The notes under the pieces: generated by a model
What the model was told of the DNA's origin: nothing
Seen by the model: the letters and a program-made list of their open reading frames with translations, nothing else
Databases searched by the model: none
Position numbers and translations under genes: made by a program
Origin: Undaria pinnatifida
Lineage: Eukaryota > Sar > Phaeophyceae > Laminariales > Alariaceae
Assembly (NCBI GenBank): GCA_012845835.1
Contig: JABAKD010000005.1
Span: 12,833,205 to 12,897,204 of the forward strand
DNA length: 64,000 nt
Reading direction: 5' to 3'
In this document: one piece after another, positions 1 through 13,000 of the stretch
Numbering within the stretch: the stretch's first letter is position 1
Layout: each line of letters opens with the position of its first letter

Positions 1-1599
1 CGAAACTCGAAAAATTGAGCGGGGCATCGCAGTAATACCACTTGTTTTTATCACTACTAGTTGAATGTATAGGAACCGTTTTTTTGTTTTTTTTGTCATA
101 TCTCGTGATGGGTCACAAATTGGGCAGTGCAACTGATACCTATCGCCTCCTCGTGCCCTCAGGATCGTCTACACCAATTTTCACCTTGATCGGGAAAGGC
201 GATTTCTGGAGCCGTCATACATATTTGTAAGCCAAAAATGTCGAGAAAAATGGTAATTTTGAGTATATCTCGGCGAGTTCGAGTCGGATTCTCAAACTGT
301 TTGGACCTGCACATGCACTGTTAAGCCACGGTCAGTGCTTCCACAAGTCCTAAAGTGCAGTGGTTGCCTAGGTTCGACTCTAGGATGCTTTATCCGCCTT
401 TTGGCTGTGGCCCAGCTCGTATAGATGGTCGGTGTCACTTGCCCCGTTGCCTGCGCTGTGGCTAGTGGCTGATAGCATTTTCTTTAGCTTTGAAGAGCTT
501 GTTTACCTTATACGCGGCTACAGGTCGTAGGAACGCCTTTCAACTTGTAACACCCCCGGGATAAAAAGCCAACTGCATCCCGAAGAGGATCTTGTATAGC
601 ATTTTTGGTCATTTTGTTTCCACTAGTGCCACTGCCGCAAGGTGTGTTATTTGTTCGCTCTAATCTATGCAAGGAATTTTATCTGTTGGGCAGCGATGCC
701 AGCCGTTGTGCTACTCGCGATACTGTACAAGACGCCCAATAAAAAAGAGGGTAACAAGAAAAAGCTAGGCTGAGATCTTGATTGGAGACACCTAATAAGA
801 AAGCCAGTGTGAGATATTAAGAAAAACAAGAAAATCGGGAGCCGTATTACAAAAGTTAGTGTAGAACGTACTTTTTCTCAAAAAAGAAATCCAACCTGAG
901 CCGGAATTCCTGTTTCCCATTAGGTATCTTGCACTATTAATAGTGTTTTATAATAACCCTCTTGGGACGCATGAATAACGATAACACACATGCGATATGC
1001 TGTCTTGTCGGGGTGTGAGCTTGCAAGCACAATTTTTGTAGGCAACGCTGTGCGCTTGTCGCACAAGTTCTCGCCGTGGAGTCTGACGCTTAATGCATCA
1101 GCCCCTAAGGTACTACTAGCAACAAGCGTTTCTTCGTCTGGCTGATGCTGTCGTCCATCACCATTATTCGTCATGCTGTCCCTCTGAAGTCCCACAAGGC
1201 TCAAGAAGGGTTAGCAACCTCTTCCGGGCTTGAGAGGGGAAAACAGTCGGACCTAGCTAACGCAGACAGCATCAGCCACACTCAGAAGCCCAAGCTTCCG
1301 GGGTAGGGGATGTATCTGAACTATTATACCAAGTACAGTAGCGGGCGAAGACAAGGCGGTTAGAATTAGTCTTTCGCTGAGAGAGTAGCGCATCGGGTAG
1401 TCGGCAACTGAATAAATACCCCAACAGGCACCTACAGACCTAACCCTAGGGTATTCATCCACTCCAAGGTTACTGGAGCCTGTCCTGTCAAGACGGACTT
1501 GACTATGGCGAAGAGTTTGCGTGAGAGCACTTTAGTACACGGTCAGCAAAAGGGCGTTCATGCTCATAAGCCTGAAACCTGGTGTGTACATACGTATTT

Positions 1600-1840
1600 T
1601 AATGACACCATCAGCACCAACGCCATCATCACCAACACCAACACCAAAATATATCGTCACCAACACCAACACCACCGGCACCACCACCACCACCAACACC
1701 AACACCAACACCAACACCAAAACGAACACCACCATCAACACCACCTCTATCAATACCAACATCAACAACACCATCAACACCACCGCACCGCCAACACCGC
1801 CAACACCACATCGCCACTGGCACGAACACCACCAGACTGA
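1600..1840 (+). repeat. CAC/CAA trinucleotide and ACCAAC hexamer array
   Basis: Long imperfect run of ACCAAC and CACCAC words. It is open in several frames and so yields His/Asn/Thr-rich false reading frames. A second, CCACCG-rich block follows at 1890-2010. Confidence 0.9.
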
Positions 1841-3469
1841 AACACGCCTCCTATTAAATATTAAGTAGTAATAGCCTCTAACCTCTCACTACGTCATCAC
1901 CGCCACCACATTACCACCGCTACCACCGCCGCCGTTGTTACCAGCACCACCACTAACATCAACACCACCACCCCACCACCTCAACTACCACCGCCACCGC
2001 CACCACCATCTCTAATACCACCCCCCAACTAAAACGCGACTCCTACTTAAACAAAACAAGAATCTCGCACCTTCTCTCTCTCCAGCGTACCAGCGCCCGT
2101 CTGGCCGCGGTCGACAAGAGCAACACGAGCTGCCCCATTTGAAGTCCAAAACGACGAACCCGACGCACTCGTTACAGGCGGATGGTGGTGGTGGTGATGG
2201 TGGTGGTGCCCTCCGGCTGACCCGCCAATGGAAATGGATCGCTGGTGGGGGGTGAAGGAAGCAGCAGGGTCTCCTAGCGCAGCGAGGCCGTCTTTCTGTG
2301 TGTGGCGGGGGGGGGGGGGAGAGGCGTGTGTCAGCTTTCCGTGTTTTGTGCTTCGCGGGAAAGGGTTCTATAGTTTTTTGTTGTCGTTGTTGGTGTACTA
2401 TTGCACCACCACCGTTTTATTGATGTTGCTTTTGTCGTTGCTATCTTTTTGTCGGTTGTTGTTGCTGTTGAACTCACATTGACTCAAATACCACAATCTA
2501 GTCCGTGACCACCAAAAGGCACACGCGACTCTAGGGTCAGGAAAAAAACCCAAACAAACAAACAAACACACACGGTCTGTAGCAGGTGGGCTGGTCTCAG
2601 ATCTTCTAGACGTAGAGGCACGTTGGTGAGGACTCAAAACCTCTTGACAACACACAACTTTCCCTCGTGCTGCTGAAACTATTTTTTTTGTCGGTGCACG
2701 GCTGGTGATGGTGGACGGGGCTCGTGCCTTTTGGTCTTGCTTCCGTGGCACCACAACGTGAACGAGGACGGCTGGCCAAAAAAAAAAGTTGATAAGCAAG
2801 AAAGAGACCCCGTACCATACTGCGGCCACTGCACCACTGGACTCTTCCCTGCCGTGTCAATACATGATACCGCTCGATGTAGGGGCCTTGGCGCGGCGCT
2901 TCATTCATCACCTCGCGCCAACTTCGTATTTCGATGTACCAAATTATTTCTGTGTTCAGTTATGTTTTGTTTCGGGGGAGACGGCACATATACAGTGGGA
3001 GTAACACACGCAGCTTGCAAAGATGAGTTTCGACGACACCTTCGATCTCACAGTTGGAGTGTATTTCGATTTTTGTAATATAGAGCGGGGGGGGGGGGGA
3101 GGAAGCGCAATCCAGCCGAAGCAAAAACAGAAAAAAAAAAAGTACCCCAATACCGGGGAAATGAGCCGCACCCCTAGCGGGTTTACCCCTTCAAAGCCCC
3201 ACAACCCCTCCCCATACTAACTTCATGTAAATTTGTAAAAAAAAAGGGTTTCCAGTCATAAAGGCGTTAAATGCTAAATGCCTGGTATAGGGTGCACTTT
3301 ACACCAGAACTCTGCTTCTAAACCCCCTGCCCCCACGGGGCGTGCTGATCACGCACCAACTCGATCCAGGTCGGACCTGGACCCTCCATACCATTTCAAC
3401 TGCCGGCGTCCACTAGGAATCCGTACCCGGCGCCGCCGGCCACACTTGTAATACTTAGTTTCTACTTGC

Positions 3470-3690
3470 TGGGGTTTTCATGGGCTGGATCGCTTCTCGC
3501 GGGTCGGGTCGGGTGGGGTCGGATCGGATCGGGTCAGGGGATTTCAACCCGACCCGGGAGATTTATAACCTCCAGGCCCGACCTAACCCGTGAGACTTCG
3601 AACACCTCCTGATCTGACCCGACTCCACACGCGAGGCCGTGAAATCCTCCTGACCCCACCCACGGATCGGGTGGCGATCCGTGTGACGCC
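3470..3690. repeat. Degenerate GGGTC/GACCC foldback
   Basis: A block of cgggtcgggt and ggatcggatc words is followed within about 60 bp by gacccgac and ctgacccg words on the same strand, so the two halves can pair. It is related to the cleaner GGGTC array near 33240. Confidence 0.7.
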
Positions 3691-4333
3691 CTGGTTATGG
3701 GTTTATCGTTATCTATCTTGATGATTGTCGAGGGGGTAAGGTAACGTGTGAGCCCCGCCGGTGGGTAGTCATGTACCAAGTACCCAGGGTCAGTTTGGAG
3801 GACTAAGGTCGGCGTGGAAGCAGGGCTCCACGTGGGAGGGGTCATTTGGGAGCAGGGCAACAAAAAGCAGAGTTCCGGTTTTGGGTAAAAAATATGTGAT
3901 AAAAAACATCACTATGTCAGCTCTATATAACCCTCTGGGATCACGGCTTATTCCCCACGGTACGGAGCACCCATTCCTTTTGCTGCTGAAGGGGAGACGG
4001 CCGCAGCAACATCTGATACCAGGTACTTCGTAAATACATAATGACCATCATGAGAAACTCTGATCCGTCCGACGGGCTCCCACGACCCTCGCCCCCTCCA
4101 AATAGTGTACTAAACTTCGGTACCGAGGGACATTCTTTGATGTATACCAGGAAACTCGGGGATCGAATGCCAAAAATCGACGAGCAGAATCTTGTCCCCT
4201 TTTTTTCGAGACGCCAAACCAACGACTGCACCGGAGAGGGAGAAGGGCAGCCACCTGTGACCACGGCTTGTCCAGTGAGTCGACGAGGGAAAAAAAAAGG
4301 TGAAGCGATACGGAGCTGGGAAACGAAAACACC

Positions 4334-4523
4334 GTAGAGTTGTCCCTACATAGTGCCGGCATGTGCCAGCAGAAAATGCCGGCACTACATCAGCACCCCG
4401 CTCTACACCGCAAACCGTCACACCTGTTCTTTTCATACATGTGCCAAGAAGTTTCACAGGCACTGCATCGTAGTACGTAGGCAACCGGCACTACTCAACC
4501 GGCACTATAGAGGGACCACTACC
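4334..4523. mobile_element. pogo/Tigger-like MITE, AGTGCCGG family
   Basis: The ends gtagagttgtccctacatag and ctatagagggaccactac are imperfect inverted repeats. The inside holds repeated tgccggcact words, including one just within each end. No coding capacity. The design matches non-autonomous pogo-type Tc1/mariner elements. Confidence 0.65.
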
Positions 4524-4771
4524 GCAAAAAAAAAAAAAAAAACACCCCTTGAATCACTCTGGGACTACACCCATGTTTCTCGTGGCAAAAACACTTGTTT
4601 TGGACTAGAATAATTTCTGCAGTGAACGGGTTAAACAGCGAAAAGGCGAGGCAAACGGGGAGCGGCAACGACACCACCCAAAGCCGAGTGAATGCGACTG
4701 GTGGATTTTTGCTACCTGGCGCGTACCCCATCCAGCTCCACAAGTGAGATGCTATCGACGTTTACACAATA

Positions 4772-5086
4772 CAGTAGGGACTCCTCAATAAGGCGGCCTG
4801 ACTAAGACGGTATCCCGATATAAGGCGGTCTGATTAAGGCGGTATCCCGATAAAAGGCGGTCTGATTAAGGCGGTATCCCGATATAAGGCGGTCTGATTA
4901 AGGTGGAATCCCGATATAAGGCGGTCTGACGAAAGCGGTATCCCGATGTAAGGCGGTCCAAATTGCTTGACGAGATTGTTAACAGGGAATTGCACTCATA
5001 ACGTGGAGAGAATAAGGCGGCTTCCCCCAGTAAGGCGGTCACGCTACTCTATAGCACTACCACCGCCTTAACGAGGGACCCTACTG
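4772..5086. mobile_element. pogo/Tigger-like MITE, AAGGCGG family, TA flanks
   Basis: Starts CAGTAGGGACTCCTC and ends GAGGGACCCTACTG, inverted, with TA on both sides (4770-4771 and 5087-5088) as expected for Tc1/mariner insertion. Inside are at least seven direct copies of a ~30-bp unit containing ataaggcggtctga. Looks whole. Confidence 0.8.
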
Positions 5087-5537
5087 TAGTATAGTCGTGG
5101 TTGTTTGAAGAAATAGTTTGCATGTTTACAAGTCTCCAAATCGTGATCTAGCCCCTGGCATGATATGCAGTGGCGAAAGATCAAGCACTGCGCGCAGAAG
5201 GAAGAGCGCACGTTGCAGCAGAGATAGAAGACTGAACAAGCATAAATCACTACCGTAGCTGCCAGGCCAGCAGCAAGCGCTGTTGTTATTTTCCCCATAA
5301 AATACTGTATTATGCCTTGCTCTACCGGATGTTACGGTACGCCACCACCCTTTATTTTGTTGCCACCGCCTCGGATTTTGAGTCGCCGCACGCCAAACGG
5401 TCACTTACCCAGCAAATGTCACAAGGGTGTGCTTGATAAGCTACTTCGAAAATACTCTAATGTAGGGCACCCGAGTACCTCGTCTGATTGCTATTTGTGA
5501 TACTCGGGTATGTACCTGGGTACCCGCAGAGTATACA

Positions 5538-5985
5538 ACTACTTACAAATGTCGATCTCCTGAGAGGCCCAGAGAGGCCTCCATTTGCTTCGCTTTCCAC
5601 ACTAACTTTAAGACATTATCCTCTCCCGACGGCTGAGCGGGCTCGGGTGCCTGGAACAGCGCTTCTCAGCGCTTTTATCTTTTTTTTTTTTATTCAAGTT
5701 CAAATATTTTTTTTTGGGAAAGTTGATTTTTTTGCTTCCCCTAAGTTTAAAAGTCCCGTGTTTTGGACTACTTACAAATATCGATCTCCTGAGAGGCCCT
5801 GGGAAGCCTCCACTTTCTTTGCTTTCCACACTAACTTCAAGACATTCTCCTCTCCCGACGGCTGAGCGGGTCGGGTGCCTGGAACAGCGCTTCTCAGCGC
5901 TTTCGTCTTGTATTTCAAAATTCAAGTTTAAAAGTTCTTTTTTTTGGCAAGTTGAATTTTGCTTCCTCTAAGTTTAAACTCCTGT
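5538..5985 (+). repeat. Tandem duplication, unit about 229 bp
   Basis: 5538-5766 and 5767-5985 share acttacaaat.tcgatctcct, gaggcc, cacactaactt and the palindrome agcgcttctcagcgct in the same order with few differences and a small indel. T runs vary between the copies. Confidence 0.85.
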
Positions 5986-6181
5986 TTTTGGGAATACCAT
6001 ATACCACCTGGACACCGCCTCCTCTCGTTTTACTTGCGGAACGGTCCAGCCTTTCTTTGATTTCTTCCTTCGCGTTTTTTTTTTGTAGTTGCACGAAGCT
6101 TTCATCATACCAGAAGAGGGTCCATGCTGATGACCTCAGATTGGTTCATGACATCGTCAGGTCAGCTCCGCCCAGAGGCGC

Positions 6182-6800
6182 ACAGTAGCGCTAGCTCAGC
6201 AGCGTAGCGCTAGCTCAGCAGCGTAGCGCTAGCTCAGCAGCGCAGCACCGTGCAGTGCCGTTCTCTGTAGTGTCCTGGTGTGTCCTGCCGTGCGGTGCGG
6301 TACTGCTGTGCGATGCTGTGCGGTGTTGCGCGGTGATGTGCCGTGCTATGTCGTGGTGAGTTCATGTCATAACAGAGGTCCCATCTTACTTTAGCTTGGC
6401 GCATCATCAACTCGGCTCCGCTCAGCAGAGCACACCGCATCGCTAGCTCAGCAGCGCAGCACCGTGCAGTGCCGCGCGGGGCCGTGCCTTGCCGTGCCCT
6501 GTCCGTGCCATGCCGTGCGGTGCGGTACTGCTGTTCGGTGCTATGCCACGCTGTGCCGTGCTGCGTGTTCTTGCTGTACTTTTCCTATATGCCAAGTATC
6601 ATTTGAAGTGTCATACCACCGGTAGTACTGCTGTACGTATAATACCAGTTACTATATGTTGAATCACAAAAAAAATGCCCTCACAGCTCAGCTCAACCCA
6701 GCTATAGCTCAGCAGCGCAGCGCCGTGCGGTGCCGTGCGGTGCCGTGCCTTGCCCTGCGGTGCTGTGCCGTGCTGCGCTGTACTTTATTTCCAACATAGA
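6182..6800 (+). repeat. GTGCC pentamer and agctcagcagcg repeat blocks
   Basis: Two blocks (6182-6570 and 6700-6790) of gccgtgcggt words, each introduced by gctcagcagcgcagc. The second block lies about 180 bp past the GCN2 stop and probably overlaps the 3' flank. Confidence 0.85.
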
Positions 6801-6975
6801 GCAGTACCAGGGATCATGCGATACCCGGTACCGACCGGTATGTATGTACGTGTGTACACGTCTTTTTTTCGCTTTCTTAATTTGGTTATCCTCTCTCCTT
6901 TTTTTTTCGAAAATTACACCCATACTGACGATCAGAACGTGACATCGCCAACAAGCACACACCGGACAGCACAGG

Positions 6976-7044
6976 TCAATCAGCTCTGCGTATGAAGAAG
7001 CTCTTGGCATCATCGAATCGCTGGATGCACCAAATCATGGGCTT
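6976..7044 (-). CDS. GCN2: GCN2 exon w33: putative last exon with stop
   Basis: Encodes KPMIWCIQRFDDAKSFFIRR then AD and a TGA stop. The short intron (7045-7211) has a branch-point-like tacaactaaat but a purine-rich acceptor (attaag). A longer start at 7058 (gtgaag) also keeps phase with the other w32 donor. The open frame and its position support it, but the family match is weak. Confidence 0.6.
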   Translation of the reverse strand, partial: KPMIWCIQRFDDAKSFFIRRAD

Positions 7045-10000
7045 CTTAATTCTGGCGCCTTCACATTTAGTTGTATCGTTCCTTGCGCGAGCGTAGGGGG
7101 CGGCGTCAGCCGCCCGCGGAGCGGAGCCCTTGTATACCCCGTCAAGCACAACCCTGAAACATTGACACGTGGTACTGGTACGAAACGCCACCGGATCGAA
7201 TGGAAACCTACCACGTGTTGCGCCAGGTTGTCCAAGGGCACTTCGAGTTGACCACCTCCTTTCTCCATCACGGACAGCACCTGAGCCGGGGGTTTCAATG
7301 CAAGGGGAAGGCGTGTGTTCTTGTTGGTTCGCGATCATATTGTTTGGTGTGGTGTAGAGTTGCGGCGATGCTGCCAATGTGTGGTATTTCGTTACCAACA
7401 CCATCACCATCACACTGCACTGCACTGACGTTACTTGCTACTGCTCTTGCTTCTATTATTACCGCCGTCACTACGATACTGCTATTAGTACGAATATTGC
7501 TATTAATACTAGACTTATAAAACTATTAATCCACTACTACTAGCCTCGTGATACTGCTGCTGGTAAACAGTAATACCTGGCTACCTGGTGCAACTTGATG
7601 AATATTACTAAAAAAAAGCTAATGTTAGTAATAGGAGAAGTACTGCTATTCCTACAAAACATAAACCACTACTCCTGCTCTTCGAATAACTGCTTCTCCC
7701 CTGCTGCTACTAATGTGGTCCATTGCTGCTGCTTATCCTTCTACTACTGTATTGTTGCTACTGTTGAGGTCACTGCCACCCCCGTTGGCGAAACCACTGC
7801 TGCTATCACAATTGCCACTACTACTGCTACTACTACTCTAATACCTCAAATACTACTGCCAATACTACTCTACTACTACCGCTACTACTACTACTACCAC
7901 TACTCTACTACCTCTCATTCTACTACTGCTTCTATTGCCACTACTCGTACTATGATACCTGGCACCCGGTAAACCATTGTACATATATTTCAATAAGCAT
8001 ACAGCTTTCATCCCTGCATTTTCCGAGCCCCAACCCCCACACCCCTTGGCCAAGGGACCCCCCCTCGACCTCCCTCGGCCAATCAGGGGGCGAGCTGCGC
8101 GCGGCGTGAGTTTACCCTCGGGGATACTCCCCAGTCCCGTCGCACCGGTTCAGCAAATTCAGTGGCTATCATCTCATCATACATAATAGAGTGGATGCAG
8201 ATTCAACTTGCTGAATTCAGCGAAACTTGATTCTCGAACAGCACAAACCCACCGTACAACATCTGATTCAGCGTTCGGCAGCAAGGAAAGGAAGCAACAC
8301 ACAACGCAACAACCGCACCAGCACGACATGCGCTTCCAGCTCGCCGACAAACTCCACCCACGTAGCGCACGACACACCCGCCCACAGACCAAGCCATCCA
8401 CCCACCAACCAACCAACACACCATGCTACAGCAGTACAGCAGCAAACGGATGCGTTGTTTCGTACTCGAACTTCGCCACCGCAGGCCGGTTATACAGCGG
8501 AGAAAACAACATTCTGCTGTTGTACCAAAGAAAAATAACAGCTCCACCTCCCACAGGCACGAACACACTCACCCACGCACGAAACGACCGCCACCCGCCC
8601 ACCCAACCAACCGCCCGCCAACTGACCAACCCATCCTACCATCTAGCACTCCAACCAAAATGTGCTACAGCAGTACAGCAGCACAGCAGTACGTACCAGC
8701 TGGTGCGTACACCAACACAAACAGAGGCGTTTGGCCCGTACTCATTTTTTTTCTTGAAAACACGATCATGGGCACGTTGCACCTCCAGCGGAGTACAATA
8801 TCGTGTTCTCACCCATCCACCGACCCACAACCCACCCATGAAACGGTACGGGTACCTACTGCTGCATGCTGAAGATACACGTTCCTGCGACTGTGACGCC
8901 CACAACCAAAACAAAGCACCCTCGGCGAGGTTTTACTACGGCGTGGTGGTCCCTTTCGGGTAATTCTTCGCCCAGATCATTATCTGAGGTGTCGAAAAAA
9001 GTGAAAAGGCATCTACTGTCGTCCACAACTAATGCTACGATGTTCAAGCCGTAATCGTCTTCACCAGTCCAGTTGAAAATGATGCTGCTTGATCGTCGAA
9101 CGGGTCTATAGTTACAATAGCACACCCCAACACGAAGCCCGCGCTTCCGTTCACCGGCAAACGGCCCAAACAGCGGCAGTGCAGACAGTCACCACAGCGC
9201 GACAGCACGCCTTTCACACCTACTAGACACCTCTAGTGCTCCAACGAGTCTGGGACGAAAGCGGCGATTTTTGACGCAATATCACCATGACCGCAACGGT
9301 TTCCGTGGATACCATCTACGACCTTCGCTTGGCGCAGTCCCATAAGAAAGAGGGAAAAAACGAAGCGCGCGAAGCGCGCCGATTTTTGCGCTTGTACAGT
9401 ACTCGTATACGCATGCCATTGGCATTTTGGCTAAAGGTGCGCGTGCGAAGAAATATGTCCTAAAGGCAAAAACGACAAACCTAACTACTCACATTGTACA
9501 TACATAGTGCTCAGGTATCTCTGTAGTTTAAATGCGCGAGAGCGTGAGTTAGCGAAATTCGATGAAAAACGACGAGCACAAAAAGCAAAAAAAAGCGGGA
9601 AAGCCGAACCCTATGCGCGATAAAAATGAAGGCAAGTACCGGGGGGAAGAAGGGGAAGAAACCTGTGACCACGGCTTTTGTCTAGAAGATCGCTGAGGGT
9701 CCAACCTCTTGACGAGTTGAGCTGATGAGTAAAAGCGATGATTGAAAAAAAAAAGTTCCAGCGACGCTGCTGCAGCTCCTACTACAGCACCTAATTTCAC
9801 TGCTGCTGCTACTGCTACAAGTAAAACGACCGCTAATACCGCAATCAACATGCCTACGGTATACAACGACTACCGCTACCTGCGTGACACCACTACCAGT
9901 ACTACTCTCATCACTACTTTACCCCTAATTCAACACGGAAAATCGCCGACGCGCACTGCCAACCGCTTCAAAATCCGCGCGGCGTGGATCAACCAAAACA

Positions 10001-13000
10001 CACCAAAAGCTGGAGAACGCCTACTTCTTGGCTGAAACGGTATTTGAATGACGGGGCTTCCTCCTTAACCCCTCCAGAGCCCCAAAATCCCTCCCCATAC
10101 TGACTTCAAGTGAATTTGTCCCCAGAAGGGGGTTCCAGTTGTATAGGCGTCAACCCAATTTCGTCCAAATTTAACCATGAATATTGCCATGTGTTTCTGT
10201 GTGCCAAGACCATAAGCTTGCTCATCGGGTAGCGCTGTTACTTTTCTCCAAACCAGGTTTGCGGTTAAGGTGGGGAAAACAGCTCCTCAAGGGAGGAAGG
10301 AGCCTTCGACAAAAAAAGGTATACCTCTACCAAAAAAAGATGTACCTCTACCGTAGCATGAGTCCTGTGAATAAACATGCGTCCGTCGAGAGCATGCTGT
10401 AGTTTGGAACCTCTGAGGTCCTGAACTTTGCTGAGGAAGGGAAGGCAGCAAAACACTCGCCTCTTTACCACAACTTACGAACAACCTATCATACCTTCAC
10501 AGCTCCCTTCGCCACCAGGGTGTGCGGACGAACCACCACGATGAACGGTATCCCCAGGCTCAAACACGCCTCCGCAGCACCCTCCAACCCCCCTCCCTTG
10601 CCCACTCCGGCGCTGCAAACAAAAAACGGGGACGATTGACGGGGACATCCCACGTTGTGCTGGATGCGTTTGAAGTCCGTCGGTTTATCCTTTACAGCTG
10701 TCCCACATATTGTTGAGGGCGATACTGCAGCTACCGCCGTATTTTGTTGCGGAATTTGTGAAATACTGGTCCTCATACGTAAGATAGAGCGAGTTGGTTT
10801 TCCCCCACCGTTCATTGGCCCACCAATCGGCTAGCGTTTCGGACTGCCAGTCGGCCAGTCGTTTGGTCCTTCGGTTAGCTGGTCTGCGCGGTAGAATATT
10901 TTAAAGTTCAGTGTACCTAGTATGTGGCGTTCGTTCATCGTCTTTGCACGAGTACCACGAAAAATATTGCAGCAGAAAATATTTTGGTGAATGCTGTTAC
11001 GTCAATTGGCGACTTTGACTTCCAGGATCTAATCAGATCTCATCACACCCTCGCTTGCACAGCAACCGCACATTAGAGACAACTAGACATATATGCACAA
11101 CTCATGGATAGTTAGCAAAACGTCACGCACGCCGCGGCACTTACCTGACCAGCGCGTCCGTGACGAGGTACTCCGCGCGAACACCCCCTGCCCACAGCCT
11201 AGCCGCTACGAGAACACGCTCCTGCTTTGCGGCGGACGTGGCCACGACAGCAAGGTTGAGGGCGGTGTCATTTAGATATATCGATCCCACGAATTATGCC
11301 CACTAACCCATCAGGCCGGGACGTACCCCAGGCCCCTGGTGCTGCGCGTGACTCCCGAAAAGTAGACGATTCATCGCGCGTACCACGTATTACCTTTCAT
11401 CCTATTATGCTTTGCTCCGTCCCTTCCTTTCTCCTTGAACTATTCCCTACCACTCTTGTCGCCTGTCTTGTGTCGGGAAGAATCGTGCAAAGACCCTCAT
11501 ACTTCGTACAAAAAACAAAGCACTACAGCCGGCACCCAACCCGACCTACCCTACCTACCCTACCCCACCCTACCCTGCCCAGCCCAAGCCAAACCCTATC
11601 CAACCCAACCCAATCCAACCCAACGCAACCCAACCCAACCAGCACAACACAGCCCAGCACAACACAATACAACCAAACAATAGGCAATCCTCATTCAACC
11701 AATACCGACGCACGTGCCACTGTACACGCGGAAAAAAAATAAGACGGTGGGGCGGGGGATTTGCAGTTGTGTGTTGGGGTGGGGTCAAACTTGCCTGCAT
11801 CCCCTGTAACTCGAAGCCTCCGCCGGCACATACCACTGCGTCCACAAGCCTTACAGAGTGTTGGGGCTGGTGATTTTTATGCCTGCTTAGTAACAAAGTC
11901 AACATTAAACCAGACAGGTTATAGATCGACCGGAAAATAGAAAAAAGTGGTTGGGTACCACCGAAAGCGTAGGACGTACTGCGTGACCAGGGCAAGCGTT
12001 AGGGGGGGCGGGGAGGGGGGGGGTGAGCGTAGGGAGTTGGGGGAGAGAAGGGGGCGGTAATCGTTGTGATACATAGCCGTAATTTTAAACCATAGAGCCG
12101 CGCATCTCCACAACGCCGCGACAGACCGCGTCGGGTTTAACCGGCCGGGAAAATACAATGATACGAGCACCAAGCGCTGAGGTATTCGGCGAATCGTATG
12201 GGGGGGAGCGCCTGAGGAAACACCCGGTCAAATTTTGGGTCCGTGCTTTACTTTGCCAGCCCGACGTAGTGGCTCCCGATGGATGCTGGCACATGCCGGC
12301 GCTAGTCCGCTGGTAAGCACTACAGTGGGAACGCGCTATACAATAGAAGTATCACCTTTTTTGTTTTCTTTTTTCCAAATGATGCGGCGACGCCTTAACC
12401 CCTTCAGAGCCCAAAATTCCCCCATACTAAAACCAAGTATTTTTTTCGCCCAAAAACGGTTCTCAGTTGTGAAGGCGTTAACCCAAAATGCCATTCTTGT
12501 TTCGGAAAGTGAATATATTTTTTATACCTAGGCCATGGTCTTGCCCGTCGGGTCGGACTTTCAGTTTCCTCAAAATAGGTTTTCGCCTCGGAAAGCATAT
12601 AATAAACCTCCTCAATACGTTAGGAGTCTCAGAATTAAAAAAAGGTGTACCTCTACTGTACTGTGTGCCCGGGGGGGGGCTCCCAAATAGTGCCGGTATG
12701 TGCCAACCCAAAATATCGGCACTATACAGGACACCGGCACTATTAGGAACAGGGTTACTACGAGTTTTCCAGTCGTGTCAAGCGATTTCACCGGCACTAT
12801 ACAGGACACCGGCACTATTAAGAACAGGGTTACTAAGAGTTTTCCAGTCGTGTCAAGCGATGTCACCGGCACTATTAGGAACAGGGTTACTAAGAGTTTT
12901 GCAGTCGTGTCAAGCGATTTCACCGGCACTATAGAGAGCTGTGGCACTATTCAACCGGCACTGTCGGGAGCCACCGCACCAATTCGCTGCTGCTGCACAA

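Larger units (their letters stand above)
1..6181. other. Downstream intergenic sequence, no recognised gene
   Basis: No coding region can be supported here. The stretch holds CAC/CAA arrays (1600-2010), a foldback of degenerate GGGTC words (3470-3690), two MITEs (4334-5086), a tandem duplication (5538-5985) and dispersed repeats near 3190 and 4240. Positions 1-1500 show nothing I recognise beyond a B-box-like word near 380 and a repeat at 545-595 shared with 34695-34745. Confidence 0.6.
7281..10494 (-). other. GCN2 intron w31-w32, 3.2 kb
   Basis: Contains a CTA/TAC trinucleotide array (7430-7960), a region rich in CACCCA and acagcagtac words repeated at 8425 and 8665, the dispersed gaccacgg repeat (9625-9690), a GCTACT array (9755-9900) and one copy of the ccctccccatact repeat (10067-10155). 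The open frames seen across 8200-9100 show no recognisable domain. Confidence 0.7.

Noticed and set aside
350-400. tRNA-like T arm (cctaggttcgactctagg)
   Set aside because: The loop is one base too long, no D or anticodon arm can be drawn upstream, and no acceptor stem pairs.
8208-8963. 251-codon plus-strand open frame
   Set aside because: Composition is His/Thr/Pro-rich from CACCCA and acagcagtac repeats, no domain is seen, and several frames on both strands are open over the same stretch. It lies in a GCN2 intron.
11225-11290. Upstream extension of exon w30 (LAVVATSAAK)
   Set aside because: The text fits the domain in sound, but every frame upstream meets a stop before any AG. Exon w29 supplies the same strand in phase.
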